From Leucobacter tenebrionis (GTDB lineage Bacteria > Actinomycetota > Actinomycetes > Actinomycetales > Microbacteriaceae), in contig NZ_CP082322.1 in the NCBI RefSeq assembly GCF_019884725.1, positions 2,418,001 to 2,482,000 of the forward strand: 64,000 bases of DNA, written 5' to 3'. Made by a program: the position numbers and the translations under genes. The notes beneath the pieces were generated by a model. It saw nothing but the letters and a program-made list of their open reading frames with translations. It searched no databases and was not told the origin of the DNA. This document shows, one piece after another, positions 8,334 to 16,912 of this stretch (within the stretch, counting starts at the first letter, position 1; each line of letters starts with the position of its first letter).

Positions 8334-9980
8334 GTGACGAGTGAAGACCGCGATGCCGTTCCGTCGACGGCGCCGCCCGCGCAGGGAGAACCGCTGAGCG
8401 CCGCGACTCCGGCAGCCCCGAGTCGCCGTTCGCGTCTCCTCTGGGGCGTTGCCATCGTCGGCTTCTGGCTGCTCGTGCTGACCGGGGCGATCCTGATCGG
8501 CGCGGCGCTGTGGGTGCTGCGCACGTTCGGGCCGCTCTCGGTCGACCAGCTGCTCATGAACATCCCCGGCGGCGAGGGCGCGGGCGGTGACGGGCTCGTG
8601 CGCGGCGCCGTCGTATCGATCCTGCTCATCCCGGCCGGCATCGTGCTCGTGCTCGCACTGCTGTGCGAGAAGTCGCGGCGCGAGCTGCGGCGCGGCGGAG
8701 TGCTGCGCCCCCGCTGCAGACGGGTGCTGCTGCGCGGGATCGCCGCTGTGCTGGCCGTGGTCGTGCCCGTCGGCGGCGCCGTGGCCTTCGGCTCCACCAT
8801 CGGGGCGGGAGCGTACCTGCAGTCGTACGCGCGCGAGGCCTCGGGGGAGGCGACCCTCGCCGACTACTACGTCGTTCCGCGGTACGGGATGGCCGCGAAC
8901 ACCCAGGGCGGCCCGGGCATGCGCTCGGACCCGAGCGGAGCGTCGGAGCGACGCAACCTCGTGGTCATCTACCTCGAGTCCGTCGAGGACTCCTTCTCCG
9001 ACGACCGCACCTTCGAGAAGAACATGCTCGAGCCGGTGCAGCAGGCCACCGCGGGCTGGGATTCGATCCCGAGCTTCCGGCAGTACGACGGCGGGGGCTG
9101 GACCATGTCCGGCATCGTGAGCACGCAGTGCGGGATCCCGCTGCGCACCGCCGGCTCGCTCGCGGACGCGACGACGCTCAACAGCATCGGCGCCGACGGG
9201 GCCACCCCTGAGAGCTACCTGCCGGGCGCCACCTGCCTGGGCGACGTGCTCGCGCGCGAGGGGTACCGCAACGTCTTCATGGGCGGCGCCGACGCGAGCT
9301 TCGCGGGCAAGGGCAGCTTTCTCGAGACGCACGGCTACGACGAGGTGCACGACCTGCGGGAGTGGCGCGAACTCGGCGAGACCGAGGTGCGCGACGACTG
9401 GGGGCTCTCGGACCGCCGGCTGTTCGAGCGCGCGCGTGAGGAGGTGACGCGGCTGCACGAGCAGGAGCAGCCCTTCAACCTGACCATGCTGACGCTCGAC
9501 ACGCACGAGGGGCCGCGCGTCTACGAGTACTGCGACTGGGACACCGAGGTGGCGATGACCTCGATCACATCGTGCTCGATGCAGCAGGTCGCCGGGTTCG
9601 TCGATTACCTCGACGAGACGGGGGTGCTCGAGGACACCACGGTCGTGCTGATGGGCGACCACCTGAAGATGATCGCCGAGGGCGGCAGCTTCTGGGAGGA
9701 GTTGAAGGATCGCGAGGATCGCACCATCTTCAACCGGATCCGGACCCCCGAGGGCGTCGAGATCGTGCGCGACGACATCGACCAGTTCAGCATGTACCCG
9801 ACGCTGATCGAGCTGGCGGGCATCGAGCTCGAGGATCACCGGGCCGGTGTGGGGGTGTCGGCGCTCGCGGGGCCGGAGGACGTGCCGCCCGGCACGATCC
9901 TCGATCTCGATGCGCAGGAGTATCGCGCCCTCGTGAAGTCGCGCGCAGCGGAGTTCTACCGCGAGCTGTGGGGCGAGTGA
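8334..9980 (+). CDS. LTA-synthase / phosphoglycerol transferase family membrane enzyme
   Basis: A 548-residue alkaline-phosphatase-superfamily protein with three hydrophobic segments in residues 35-165 and a large extracytoplasmic domain. The pattern fits LtaS/MdoB-type enzymes that move phosphoglycerol or related groups: NLVVIYLESVEDSFSD (metal-binding Glu), GGGWTMSGIVSTQCGIPL with the probable nucleophile Thr257, TMLTLDTHEGP, and VVLMGDHLKMIAEG with the metal-binding Asp-His pair. It starts at GTG 8334; TAAACT at 8319-8324 is 9 nt upstream. The position after the LCP ligase suggests modification or extension of a wall polymer. The exact group transferred is unknown. Confidence 0.83.
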   Translation: MTSEDRDAVPSTAPPAQGEPLSAATPAAPSRRSRLLWGVAIVGFWLLVLTGAILIGAALWVLRTFGPLSVDQLLMNIPGGEGAGGDGLVRGAVVSILLIPAGIVLVLALLCEKSRRELRRGGVLRPRCRRVLLRGIAAVLAVVVPVGGAVAFGSTIGAGAYLQSYAREASGEATLADYYVVPRYGMAANTQGGPGMRSDPSGASERRNLVVIYLESVEDSFSDDRTFEKNMLEPVQQATAGWDSIPSFRQYDGGGWTMSGIVSTQCGIPLRTAGSLADATTLNSIGADGATPESYLPGATCLGDVLAREGYRNVFMGGADASFAGKGSFLETHGYDEVHDLREWRELGETEVRDDWGLSDRRLFERAREEVTRLHEQEQPFNLTMLTLDTHEGPRVYEYCDWDTEVAMTSITSCSMQQVAGFVDYLDETGVLEDTTVVLMGDHLKMIAEGGSFWEELKDREDRTIFNRIRTPEGVEIVRDDIDQFSMYPTLIELAGIELEDHRAGVGVSALAGPEDVPPGTILDLDAQEYRALVKSRAAEFYRELWGE

Positions 9981-9991
9981 CGGCCGGCGCC

Positions 9992-10024
9992 CGCAGGATG
10001 ACGAGCACACGCGCAGGATGACGA
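9992..10024. repeat. Tandem half-copies of a GTCATCCTGCG-type repeat
   Basis: CGCAGGATGACGA occurs at 9992-10004 and again at 10012-10024. The 3' arm of the full hairpin repeat at 47652-47730 has the same AGGATGACGG end. This looks like a degenerate remnant of that repeat family between two envelope genes. Confidence 0.5.
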
Positions 10025-10070
10025 CCTCGGAACAACCTCGCGCGCTCAGGGGCCTGCTCGGGCGAGCGGT

Positions 10071-10076
10071 TAGACT
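10071..10076 (+). promoter_or_regulatory. -10 box before the GlfT1-like gene
   Basis: TAGACT would start transcription near 10083. The resulting short leader carries a strong ribosome binding site, GAAGGAG at 10094-10100, which decides the ATG at 10108 over the GTG at 10102. Confidence 0.5.
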
Positions 10077-10107
10077 GGGCGGGTTCGAATCCTGAAGGAG
10101 AGTGCGC

Positions 10108-11082
10108 ATGCACGTGACGGCCGTGCTGGTCGCCTACAACCGACGCGAGCTGCTGCGGGAATCGCTTCAGGCTCTCGCGGCGCAGAGCCGTCCCGTCGAC
10201 CGGCTCGTAGTGGTCGACAACGCGTCGGACGACGGATCCCGCGAGGTCGCGGCCGAGCTGCTCGAGCCGTGGGGCGCGCGGGCGCGGCTGATCCCGCTCA
10301 TCGAGAACACCGGCGGGGCCGGCGGGTTCGCGACCGGCATCGCGGCCGCGGTCGCCGAGGACGATGTCGACTGGGTATGGGTGATGGATGATGACACCGT
10401 GCCCGGCCCCGACGCGCTCGCGGGCGCGCTCGCGGCTCACGAGCGGTACTGCGCGACCGGGCAGGACGACCTGGCGGTGATGGGATCCCGCGTCGTCTGG
10501 ACCGACGGCGAGGATCACCCGATGAACACGCCGAAGGCGAAGATCCGGGCCTCCGCCGATGAGCGCGCCCGGGCCGCCGAGATCGGCTGCATGGAGATCC
10601 GGTCGATCTCGTTCGTCTCGGCGTTCCTCCGGGCGCCGCGGGTGCGCGAGCAGGGGCTGCCTATCGCGGACTACTTCCTGTGGAACGACGACTTCGAGTA
10701 TTCGGCCCGCCTGCTGCGCGGCGCCCGGGGCCTGTACGTGCCCGGTTCGGTCGTCACGCACAAGACCGCGAAGCGGGGGTCGAGCGATGCCGATCCCGGC
10801 CCTCGGTTCTACTACGAGGTGCGCAACAAGCTGTGGGTGTTCCGCCTGTCGAAGGCGCTCCACGGCTGGGAGAAGCTGCTCTACATCGGGGCGACCGCCC
10901 GCCGCTGGCTGCGCACCTTCCGCGCCTCGTCCGACCGCGCACAGCTGCGCGACTGCCTGAAACGGGGCTGGCGCGACGGCTGGTTGCGCGCGCCGCGCTC
11001 GACCCGCGAGGTGCTGCGCGACACCGGGGTGCCGGTCGACGTGATGATCGAGGTCGAGCGCCTCTCGAAGCCGGGCCGCTAG
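10108..11082 (+). CDS. GT2 galactofuranosyl/rhamnosyl transferase, GlfT1-like
   Basis: A 324-residue GT2 enzyme. The ATG at 10108 is 7 nt after GAAGGAG; the alternative GTG six bases earlier is too close to that site. The nucleotide-binding start is VTAVLVAYNRRELLRESLQA. ENTGGAGGFATGI followed by WVWVMDDDTVPG (Asp 94-96) is the arrangement seen in GlfT1 and related enzymes, where DDD binds the metal and UDP-sugar. A later DYFLWNDDFEYSARLL supplies the catalytic acid pair. GlfT1 adds the first galactofuranose units to a lipid-linked acceptor; with glf and a clear glfT2 in this window this role is likely, though rhamnosyl transfer remains possible. Confidence 0.75.
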   Translation: MHVTAVLVAYNRRELLRESLQALAAQSRPVDRLVVVDNASDDGSREVAAELLEPWGARARLIPLIENTGGAGGFATGIAAAVAEDDVDWVWVMDDDTVPGPDALAGALAAHERYCATGQDDLAVMGSRVVWTDGEDHPMNTPKAKIRASADERARAAEIGCMEIRSISFVSAFLRAPRVREQGLPIADYFLWNDDFEYSARLLRGARGLYVPGSVVTHKTAKRGSSDADPGPRFYYEVRNKLWVFRLSKALHGWEKLLYIGATARRWLRTFRASSDRAQLRDCLKRGWRDGWLRAPRSTREVLRDTGVPVDVMIEVERLSKPGR

Positions 11083-11090
11083 GCGAGCGT

Positions 11091-11951
11091 ATGGCGCAGA
11101 ACGCTCCGCAGGCCGACTTCTCGCTGCTGCTCCCGGTGTACGCGGGGGACGATCCCGGGTTCCTGCGGCTCGCCTTCGAGTCATCGGTGGATCGCCAGAG
11201 CCTGCGTCCGGCCGAGGCCGTGATCGTGCAGGACGGGCCGGTGCCCGAGCCGCTGGCCGACGAGCTCTCGCGGATCGAGGCGCACAGCCCGATCCCGACC
11301 CGCATCGTGCGCCTCCCCGAGAACCGGGGCCTCACCGAGGCCCTCAACGCCGGTCTCGACGCGTGCTCGCACCCCGTCGTGGCCCGGATGGACGCCGACG
11401 ACGTCTCCCTGCCCGGCCGCTTCGAGCGCCAGTGGGCGCTGCTGCAGCGGGGCTTCGACCTCGTGGGCACGGGCATGGTCGAGTTCGAGAGCGATCCCGA
11501 GCAGCCCGTCGCGACCCGGGTGCCGCCCGTCGGCTCGCAGCGCATCCGCGACCACGCGCGCACCCACAACCCGTTCAACCACCCGACGATGATGTACCGC
11601 GTCGAGGCGCTCGACCGCGTCGGCCGCTACCGCCCCTTCGGCAAGATGGAGGACTACTGGTTGGGGATCCGGCTCATCGACAGCGGCGCACGCGTGGAGA
11701 ACATCGCGGATCCGCTGCTCGCCTACCGCGTCGGCTCGGGGGCGTTCGCGCGCCGCGGCGGGTGGGCCGAGGCGCGCACGGAGTGGCGACTGCAGCGAGA
11801 GATGCTGCGCATGGGCTTCGTGACGCGCGGCCAGTACCTGCGCAACGTCGTGATGAAGGGCGCGTATCGTCTGATGCCCGCGCGGCTGAAGCGCGTGCTG
11901 TTCCGCGGACTCGTGGGGCGCGGGCTGCCGGGGGATCGCGCCGCGGAGTAG
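11091..11951 (+). CDS. GT2 glycosyltransferase, AmsE-like
   Basis: A 286-residue GT-A enzyme starting at ATG 11091, 8 nt after the previous stop, so probably co-transcribed. It has FSLLLPVYAGDDPGFLRLAF at the N-terminus, the acceptor-facing ENRGLTEALNAGLDA, and the metal-binding MDADDVSLPGRFERQ. The later HPTMMYRVEALDRVG and EDYWLGIRLI match the amylovoran-type (AmsE) branch of GT2. The acceptor is probably a lipid-linked oligosaccharide of the same envelope polymer. The sugar donor cannot be read from the sequence. Confidence 0.8.
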   Translation: MAQNAPQADFSLLLPVYAGDDPGFLRLAFESSVDRQSLRPAEAVIVQDGPVPEPLADELSRIEAHSPIPTRIVRLPENRGLTEALNAGLDACSHPVVARMDADDVSLPGRFERQWALLQRGFDLVGTGMVEFESDPEQPVATRVPPVGSQRIRDHARTHNPFNHPTMMYRVEALDRVGRYRPFGKMEDYWLGIRLIDSGARVENIADPLLAYRVGSGAFARRGGWAEARTEWRLQREMLRMGFVTRGQYLRNVVMKGAYRLMPARLKRVLFRGLVGRGLPGDRAAE

Positions 11952-11964
11952 CGGCGTCGGCCGA

Positions 11965-14139
11965 TCAGCGCGTCGTGAGCCCCGGCGACTGGGCCCGCGA
12001 AGGCGGGATCTGCGCGAGGATCTGCTGCAGGCGCTCCTGCAGCTCAGGGGCCATGGTCGCGGCGTAGAGGCTGCTCAGGTGGTTGTCGTCCATGTACACG
12101 TTGACGTTGCCGATCACCGCCGGGCAGGTGTCATCCGGGCAGATGAGGTCGGTCATGTCGAGCGTGAACACGTCGGGGCCCGCCAGCTCCTCGGCCGGGT
12201 TGCGCTCGGCCAGGGCCTGCGAGCGCTGCACCCCGCACTCCTCGGCATCTTCGGCCTGCTCGACGCACAGGTAGCTGTCGAACGTGAACCGGGGATTGTC
12301 GCGGATGAGCACGACCGGGACGCCCATCTTCCGCAGCCGCTCGATGGACTCGTCGGCGCCGTCGAGCACGTGCTCGCGCTCGCCCGCATCCTGCGGGTGA
12401 TCGGCGTCGGTGGGTTCCGTGGCGGCGCCGATCGTGAGCACGGCGTCGGGGTCGATCTCCTCGATGAGGTCGAGCACGTCCTCGTTCCACTGCCGGCACT
12501 CGGCGCTGTGGAAGACGTCGTCGCTCTCTTGCGTGTCGCGCAGGCCGAAGGCGCATGCCGCGTAAAGGAACGAGACGGCGTGCCAATCGCTCTGCTCGGC
12601 CGCGATCGCGAGGGGGTCGAGCCACTGCTGGGCGTGAGAGTTTCCGATGACGACGATGGTGCGGGCGGGGCGATCGACGGGTTCCGTCTGCCGGCACAGT
12701 TCGACGCTCTGCGGCAGCGGCAGCAGCTCGCCGCTCGAGCAGTCGTCTGGCAGGCCTCCCCACTGGCGGCCCAGTTCTTGCGGCAGCGGGCGGCGGGGAG
12801 CATCGGGATCGACTTCGCCTTCCCACCCCGGAAGCAGCACGGCGGCGCCGGGGTTCGGCTGCTCTCGCTCGTCGTCCGCAGCAGACCCTGATTCCGACTC
12901 CGCGATGATCTCGTCGGCCTGCTTCGCCGACGAGTACTGGATGGCCGTGAGCGGACCCGCGACGAGCGCGATCGACACCACGATGACCAGGAGGCCCCTG
13001 GGGTTGCTGCTGTTGGCCCAGTGGCTCCGGCGGAGCGGGGAGTCGACCGCCCACGTGAGCAGGCGCGCGAGAACGATGGAGACGAGGATCAGGATCAGGC
13101 CCTCGACGAAGCCGAGCGGCTCGCCTCGACGGCTCACGAGCGTGAGCACGAGGATCGGCCAGTGGACCAGGTACAGCGCATAGGCGTCCCGGCCGAGCAT
13201 GAGCACGGGGCGGGTCTCGAGGATCACCGCGGGGCCGAGACCGCGATCCTCCGGGGTGCCCGCGAGGATGATCGCCGCGACCGAGAGCACCGGCCACAGC
13301 GCGAGGTAGCCGGGGAAGCCGCCCTGCACGTCGAGCACCATGCCGCAGGCGAGCAAGGCCGCGAGGCCGACCCAGCCGATGATCGCGCTGAGCCCGCGCG
13401 GCAGGCTGATCCAGGGCAGCACGACCGCGAGCAGGGACCCCGCGGCGAACTCCCAGAGCCTCGCGCCCGTGTCGAAGTAGGCGAACTGCTGGTGGTCTCG
13501 GGTGGTGATGACCGAGTAGGCGAGGGACGCGGCGAAGAGCAGCGCGAAGAAGACGAGAGCGACCGCGCGTACGCTCCGCAGCCGGAAAGTCCAGCGTACG
13601 AACGCGATGACTGCGAAGAGCAGCGGCCAGAGCAGGAAGACCTGACCCTGCACCGATAGCGACCAGAAATGCTGCAGCGGCCCCGCGAGCGCGGTGTCGG
13701 CGTAGTAGTCGACCGATTCGAACGCGAGCGCCCAGTTCTCGGAGTAGAAGAGGGACGCCCAGGCGTGGTGCCACAGCGCGGGGTGAGATGAGGCGGGGAG
13801 CACGAAGGTGCCGGCGATGACGGTGGCGGTGATCACCACGACCGCGGCGGGCAGCAGGCGCTTGAACGTGCGGATCCACTGCCCGGCGATCGCGAGGGGT
13901 GCGCCCACCTCGAGACGCCGCACGAAGGAACCGGTGAGGAAGAACGCGGAGATCATCAGGAACGCGTCGACTCCGCCCGACACCCTGCCCAGCCACACGT
14001 GGTAGATCACGACCAGCAGCACGGCGACCGCGCGCAGCCCGTCGATATCGTGACGGTAGCGAAGCTGCGGGCGCGAGGACGAGGGCTTCGGCGAAGACGA
14101 CGGCATGCGCGAAATAGGCGCAGCTGCTGTCTCGGGCAT
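11965..14139 (-). CDS. OafA/YrhL-type acyltransferase fused to an SGNH domain
   Basis: A 724-residue two-domain protein. Residues about 25-400 form an acyltransferase-3 membrane domain, beginning YRHDIDGLRAVAVLLVVIYH with its conserved Arg and His, and about ten helices. Residues about 480-720 form an extracytoplasmic SGNH hydrolase-like domain: VVIGNSHAQQWLDPL supplies the Ser block and MDDNHLSSLYA supplies the Asp-x-x-His block. Such proteins O-acetylate sugars or peptidoglycan at the outer face. The start at 14139 is supported by the leaderless -10 box TACCAT 6 nt upstream; an internal ATG at 14106 is possible. Convergent with the AmsE-like gene. Confidence 0.88.
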   Translation of the reverse strand: MPETAAAPISRMPSSSPKPSSSRPQLRYRHDIDGLRAVAVLLVVIYHVWLGRVSGGVDAFLMISAFFLTGSFVRRLEVGAPLAIAGQWIRTFKRLLPAAVVVITATVIAGTFVLPASSHPALWHHAWASLFYSENWALAFESVDYYADTALAGPLQHFWSLSVQGQVFLLWPLLFAVIAFVRWTFRLRSVRAVALVFFALLFAASLAYSVITTRDHQQFAYFDTGARLWEFAAGSLLAVVLPWISLPRGLSAIIGWVGLAALLACGMVLDVQGGFPGYLALWPVLSVAAIILAGTPEDRGLGPAVILETRPVLMLGRDAYALYLVHWPILVLTLVSRRGEPLGFVEGLILILVSIVLARLLTWAVDSPLRRSHWANSSNPRGLLVIVVSIALVAGPLTAIQYSSAKQADEIIAESESGSAADDEREQPNPGAAVLLPGWEGEVDPDAPRRPLPQELGRQWGGLPDDCSSGELLPLPQSVELCRQTEPVDRPARTIVVIGNSHAQQWLDPLAIAAEQSDWHAVSFLYAACAFGLRDTQESDDVFHSAECRQWNEDVLDLIEEIDPDAVLTIGAATEPTDADHPQDAGEREHVLDGADESIERLRKMGVPVVLIRDNPRFTFDSYLCVEQAEDAEECGVQRSQALAERNPAEELAGPDVFTLDMTDLICPDDTCPAVIGNVNVYMDDNHLSSLYAATMAPELQERLQQILAQIPPSRAQSPGLTTR

Positions 14140-14145
14140 CAGCCG

Positions 14146-14151
14146 ATGGTA
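14146..14151 (-). promoter_or_regulatory. -10 box of leaderless acyltransferase promoter
   Basis: On the minus strand TACCAT is followed by 6 nt and then the ATG at 14139, with no ribosome binding site between them. It fixes the start of the acyltransferase. Confidence 0.55.
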
Positions 14152-14252
14152 CCACCGCGACGGAGGCAGTTCGGTGTCTCGGAAATGACCCCGAGGTGTC
14201 CTCTTGCGGCGGACCTCTAGAATTGCTGGAGACTTCGACGAGGGGAACTGCT

Positions 14253-16820
14253 GTGTCGACTGGACTGAACGAGACGAACGACGACGGGACGCGTCGGCGG
14301 CTCCTCTCCATACGGCCGGCGCTGCTCGTGACCGCGCTGATCGCGGCTCTCGCGATGGTGTTCTCACCGCTCGTGGCGCCGACGGCGGCTCAGGCGAGCA
14401 ACCCGTCGACCGGCTTCAACCCGGGGCACATCATCTCGGACGCCAACTTCTACGACGGCAACGGCATGACGGCCGCGCAGATCCAGACGTTCTTGAACAA
14501 GCGGGTGCCCCGCTGCACCATCGGCGACCCGGGCCGCGAGGCATACCGCCCGTGGGGCAGCACCAAGGTCGCCGGGTTCTGTCTCAAGAACAGCTCGTTC
14601 AGCTACCAGGCCCGTGCTGCGAATTCGTACTGCAAGGCGGTCGCGGGAGGCACCAGGGAATCGGGCGCGACGGTCATCGCCAAGGTCGGCAGGGCGTGCG
14701 GCATCAACCCGAAGGTGCTGCTCGTGATGCTCGAGAAGGAGCAGAGCCTCGTCACCGACACGTGGCCGACCGTGCGGCAGTTCGACGTCGCGATGGGGTA
14801 CGCGTGCCCGGATTCGGGACCGAACAACTCGGCGAACTGCGACCCGAGTCAGACCGGCTTCTTCCAGCAGGTGTATCGCGCGGCGTGGCAGTTCAAGGTC
14901 TACCGGGCATTCCCGAACAGCTACGGCTACAAGCCGTTCCAGACCAACACGATCCAGTGGCATCCGAACGCCGGCTGCGGCACGTCGCGGGTCTACATCG
15001 AGAACTGGGCCACCGCCGCGCTCTACATCTACACCCCGTACCGCCCGAACCAGGCGGCGCTCGACGCGGGTTGGGGCACGGGTGACAGCTGCTCGAGCTA
15101 CGGCAACCGAAACTTCTACAACTTCTACAAGCAGTGGTTCGGGTCGCCCGCGCTGGCCGTGGATGCTCGCCTGCAGAAACTGTACTCCGCGAACAGCGCT
15201 GTCATCGGAGCGCCCAGGGCCAACGCGCAGGAGGTCGCGGGGGGCATTCGGCAGGAGTTCGAGCGCGCGACGATGTACTGGCACTCGGCGACGGGGGCGT
15301 CCTTCGTCAGCGGCGGGATCCGCACCACCTATCTCGGCACGGGCGGACCCGGCGGATCGCTCGGGTTCCCCCGCTCCCTGCAGAAGAGCGAGGGATCGGG
15401 CTGGAACCAGTCGTTCCAGCGGGGCTCCGTCTTCTGGCACTCCCGCTACGGCGGCAAGATCCTGAGCGGCGGGATCGAGAGCGCCTACCGCGCCCAGCAG
15501 GGCGTCAGCCGGCTCGGATACCCGACGGGGAATATGACCGCGATGTCTCGAGGCTGGATCCAGCGTTTCGAACGCGGCAGCATGACCTGGGCGAGCGGAG
15601 CCGGAGGCGTGCAGGTGACCGGCGGTATCCACACCTACTACCGGGCGCAGCGGGGGCCCTCGACTCTCGGGTTCGCCCGTGCGCCTGAGCGCTACATCGC
15701 CGGCGCGTGGTGGCAGCCGTTCGACAAGGGCGACATCTACTGGCGCAGCGGCGCCGGGGGCACTGTGGTCTCCGGCGGCATCCGCAACGGCCTCGCGGCG
15801 TTCGGCGGCGCGGCGAAGCAGGGATACCCGCTGGGAGCGCAGAGGAAGCAGGCCGACGGTCTGTGGCGTCAGAGCTTCCGCAACGGGGTGGTCGCCTGGT
15901 CTCCCCAGGGGGGATCCGCCCTGCTCACCGGACAGATCCTCAAGCACTACAACGCCAAGGGGTCGTCGGTCCTAGGCTTCCCCTCGGGGGCTCAATCGGC
16001 GGTCGGCGCGGGGATCAAGCAGGAGTTCACGAAGGGCACGCTCTACAAGTCGCCCGCTACACCGTTCGTGCTCACTTCGGGCGGTATCCGGAACGCTCTG
16101 GGGGCTGCGGGCGGTGTGCGCGCGGTCGGATTCCCGATGAAACCCGAGCGTCGTATGCCCACGGGGGAATGGCGCCAGGAATACGAGCGCGCGCTCGTGC
16201 TGTGGTCTCCCCAGGGAGGGGGCGGTGCGGTGACCGGGGCCATTCGCAACGCCTACGTCTCAGGATCCATCGCGGGTGCTGGCTTCCCGCGCGGCAATGC
16301 GTGGACCGAGGGCGCGGGCAGGGCCCAGGAGTTCACGAAGGCGACCGTGTACGCCCGCGATACCCGCGTCGTGCCGGTAGCCGGTGGCATCCGCGCCGAG
16401 TTCAACCGTCAGGGGGGAACGAGGGTTCTCGGCTTCCCCCTCTCCGCGGAGCGCAAGCTCTCGAACGGTACCTGGCAGCAGCGGTTCGAGAAGGGCACGA
16501 TCACCTGGAGCGCGAAGGGCGTGAGGGTGGCCTGGCGCGGGCTTCCGGACGCGCCGGTCGCCGATGATACGACGGGGACCGAGGAACCCGACAGCCGGAC
16601 GACCGAGCCGGAGCAGGAGGGGACCTCCGATCCCGAGCAGCCCGCGGGTGACGGCGAGCAGGGGCAGTCGGATGCCTCCGGCGATCCCGAGCAGGGGAAC
16701 GCTGCCGCGGATCCGGCCCAGGGCGGGGAGGAGGAGCCCCCGGCGCCTCCCGAGCAGGAGGCCTCGGCCGACTCCCGGTCCGAGAGCGGAACCTCGGCTG
16801 CGGATGAGCCCCGCGGCTAG
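14253..16820 (+). CDS. Secreted LGFP-repeat protein with lysozyme-like N-terminal domain
   Basis: An 855-residue exported protein. GTG 14253 follows GAGGGGA with good spacing. A signal peptide ends at about Ala48 (APTAAQA/SNP). Residues about 50-300 form a Cys-containing domain common in secreted actinobacterial proteins, with ACGINPKVLLVMLEKEQSLV, which looks like a lytic-transglycosylase-type helix, and NRNFYNFYKQWFGSP at its end. Then come nine LGFP-type repeats of about 50 residues (cores such as SLGFPRS, RLGYPTG, VLGFPLS, each followed by a QxF..G segment). The last 90 residues are rich in Glu, Asp, Pro and Gln. LGFP repeats are thought to bind wall polysaccharide. No membrane anchor or LPxTG motif is visible. 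Confidence 0.88.
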   Translation: MSTGLNETNDDGTRRRLLSIRPALLVTALIAALAMVFSPLVAPTAAQASNPSTGFNPGHIISDANFYDGNGMTAAQIQTFLNKRVPRCTIGDPGREAYRPWGSTKVAGFCLKNSSFSYQARAANSYCKAVAGGTRESGATVIAKVGRACGINPKVLLVMLEKEQSLVTDTWPTVRQFDVAMGYACPDSGPNNSANCDPSQTGFFQQVYRAAWQFKVYRAFPNSYGYKPFQTNTIQWHPNAGCGTSRVYIENWATAALYIYTPYRPNQAALDAGWGTGDSCSSYGNRNFYNFYKQWFGSPALAVDARLQKLYSANSAVIGAPRANAQEVAGGIRQEFERATMYWHSATGASFVSGGIRTTYLGTGGPGGSLGFPRSLQKSEGSGWNQSFQRGSVFWHSRYGGKILSGGIESAYRAQQGVSRLGYPTGNMTAMSRGWIQRFERGSMTWASGAGGVQVTGGIHTYYRAQRGPSTLGFARAPERYIAGAWWQPFDKGDIYWRSGAGGTVVSGGIRNGLAAFGGAAKQGYPLGAQRKQADGLWRQSFRNGVVAWSPQGGSALLTGQILKHYNAKGSSVLGFPSGAQSAVGAGIKQEFTKGTLYKSPATPFVLTSGGIRNALGAAGGVRAVGFPMKPERRMPTGEWRQEYERALVLWSPQGGGGAVTGAIRNAYVSGSIAGAGFPRGNAWTEGAGRAQEFTKATVYARDTRVVPVAGGIRAEFNRQGGTRVLGFPLSAERKLSNGTWQQRFEKGTITWSAKGVRVAWRGLPDAPVADDTTGTEEPDSRTTEPEQEGTSDPEQPAGDGEQGQSDASGDPEQGNAAADPAQGGEEEPPAPPEQEASADSRSESGTSAADEPRG

Positions 16821-16828
16821 GGCTTTTT
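16807..16828 (+). terminator. Stem-loop with T-tract overlapping the end of the LGFP gene
   Basis: AGCCC and GGGCT pair around an 8-nt loop containing the stop codon, followed by TTTT. It looks like a small intrinsic terminator for the LGFP gene. Confidence 0.5.
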
Positions 16829-16843
16829 CGAATCTGGAGCGGG

Positions 16844-16879
16844 TACCCTGTTCTGATAGCACCAACAACTCTCGGTGCT
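16844..16879 (+). promoter_or_regulatory. Promoter and 5' hairpin of the GT2-TagF gene
   Basis: TACCCT at 16844-16849 is a plausible -10 box. The predicted transcript start (near 16857) coincides with an inverted repeat, AGCACC (16858-16863) and GGTGCT (16874-16879). The hairpin would cap the 5' end of the mRNA or mark an operator. The ribosome binding site GAAGGAG follows at 16894. Confidence 0.4.
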
Positions 16880-16912
16880 CAGCAGGGGTATGCGAAGGAG
16901 AATTTGCATCGT

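Noticed and set aside
10079-10091. GGGTTCGAATCCT, resembling a tRNA T-arm
   Set aside because: No acceptor stem, D-arm or anticodon arm can be drawn upstream; the sequence is the leader of the GlfT1-like gene.
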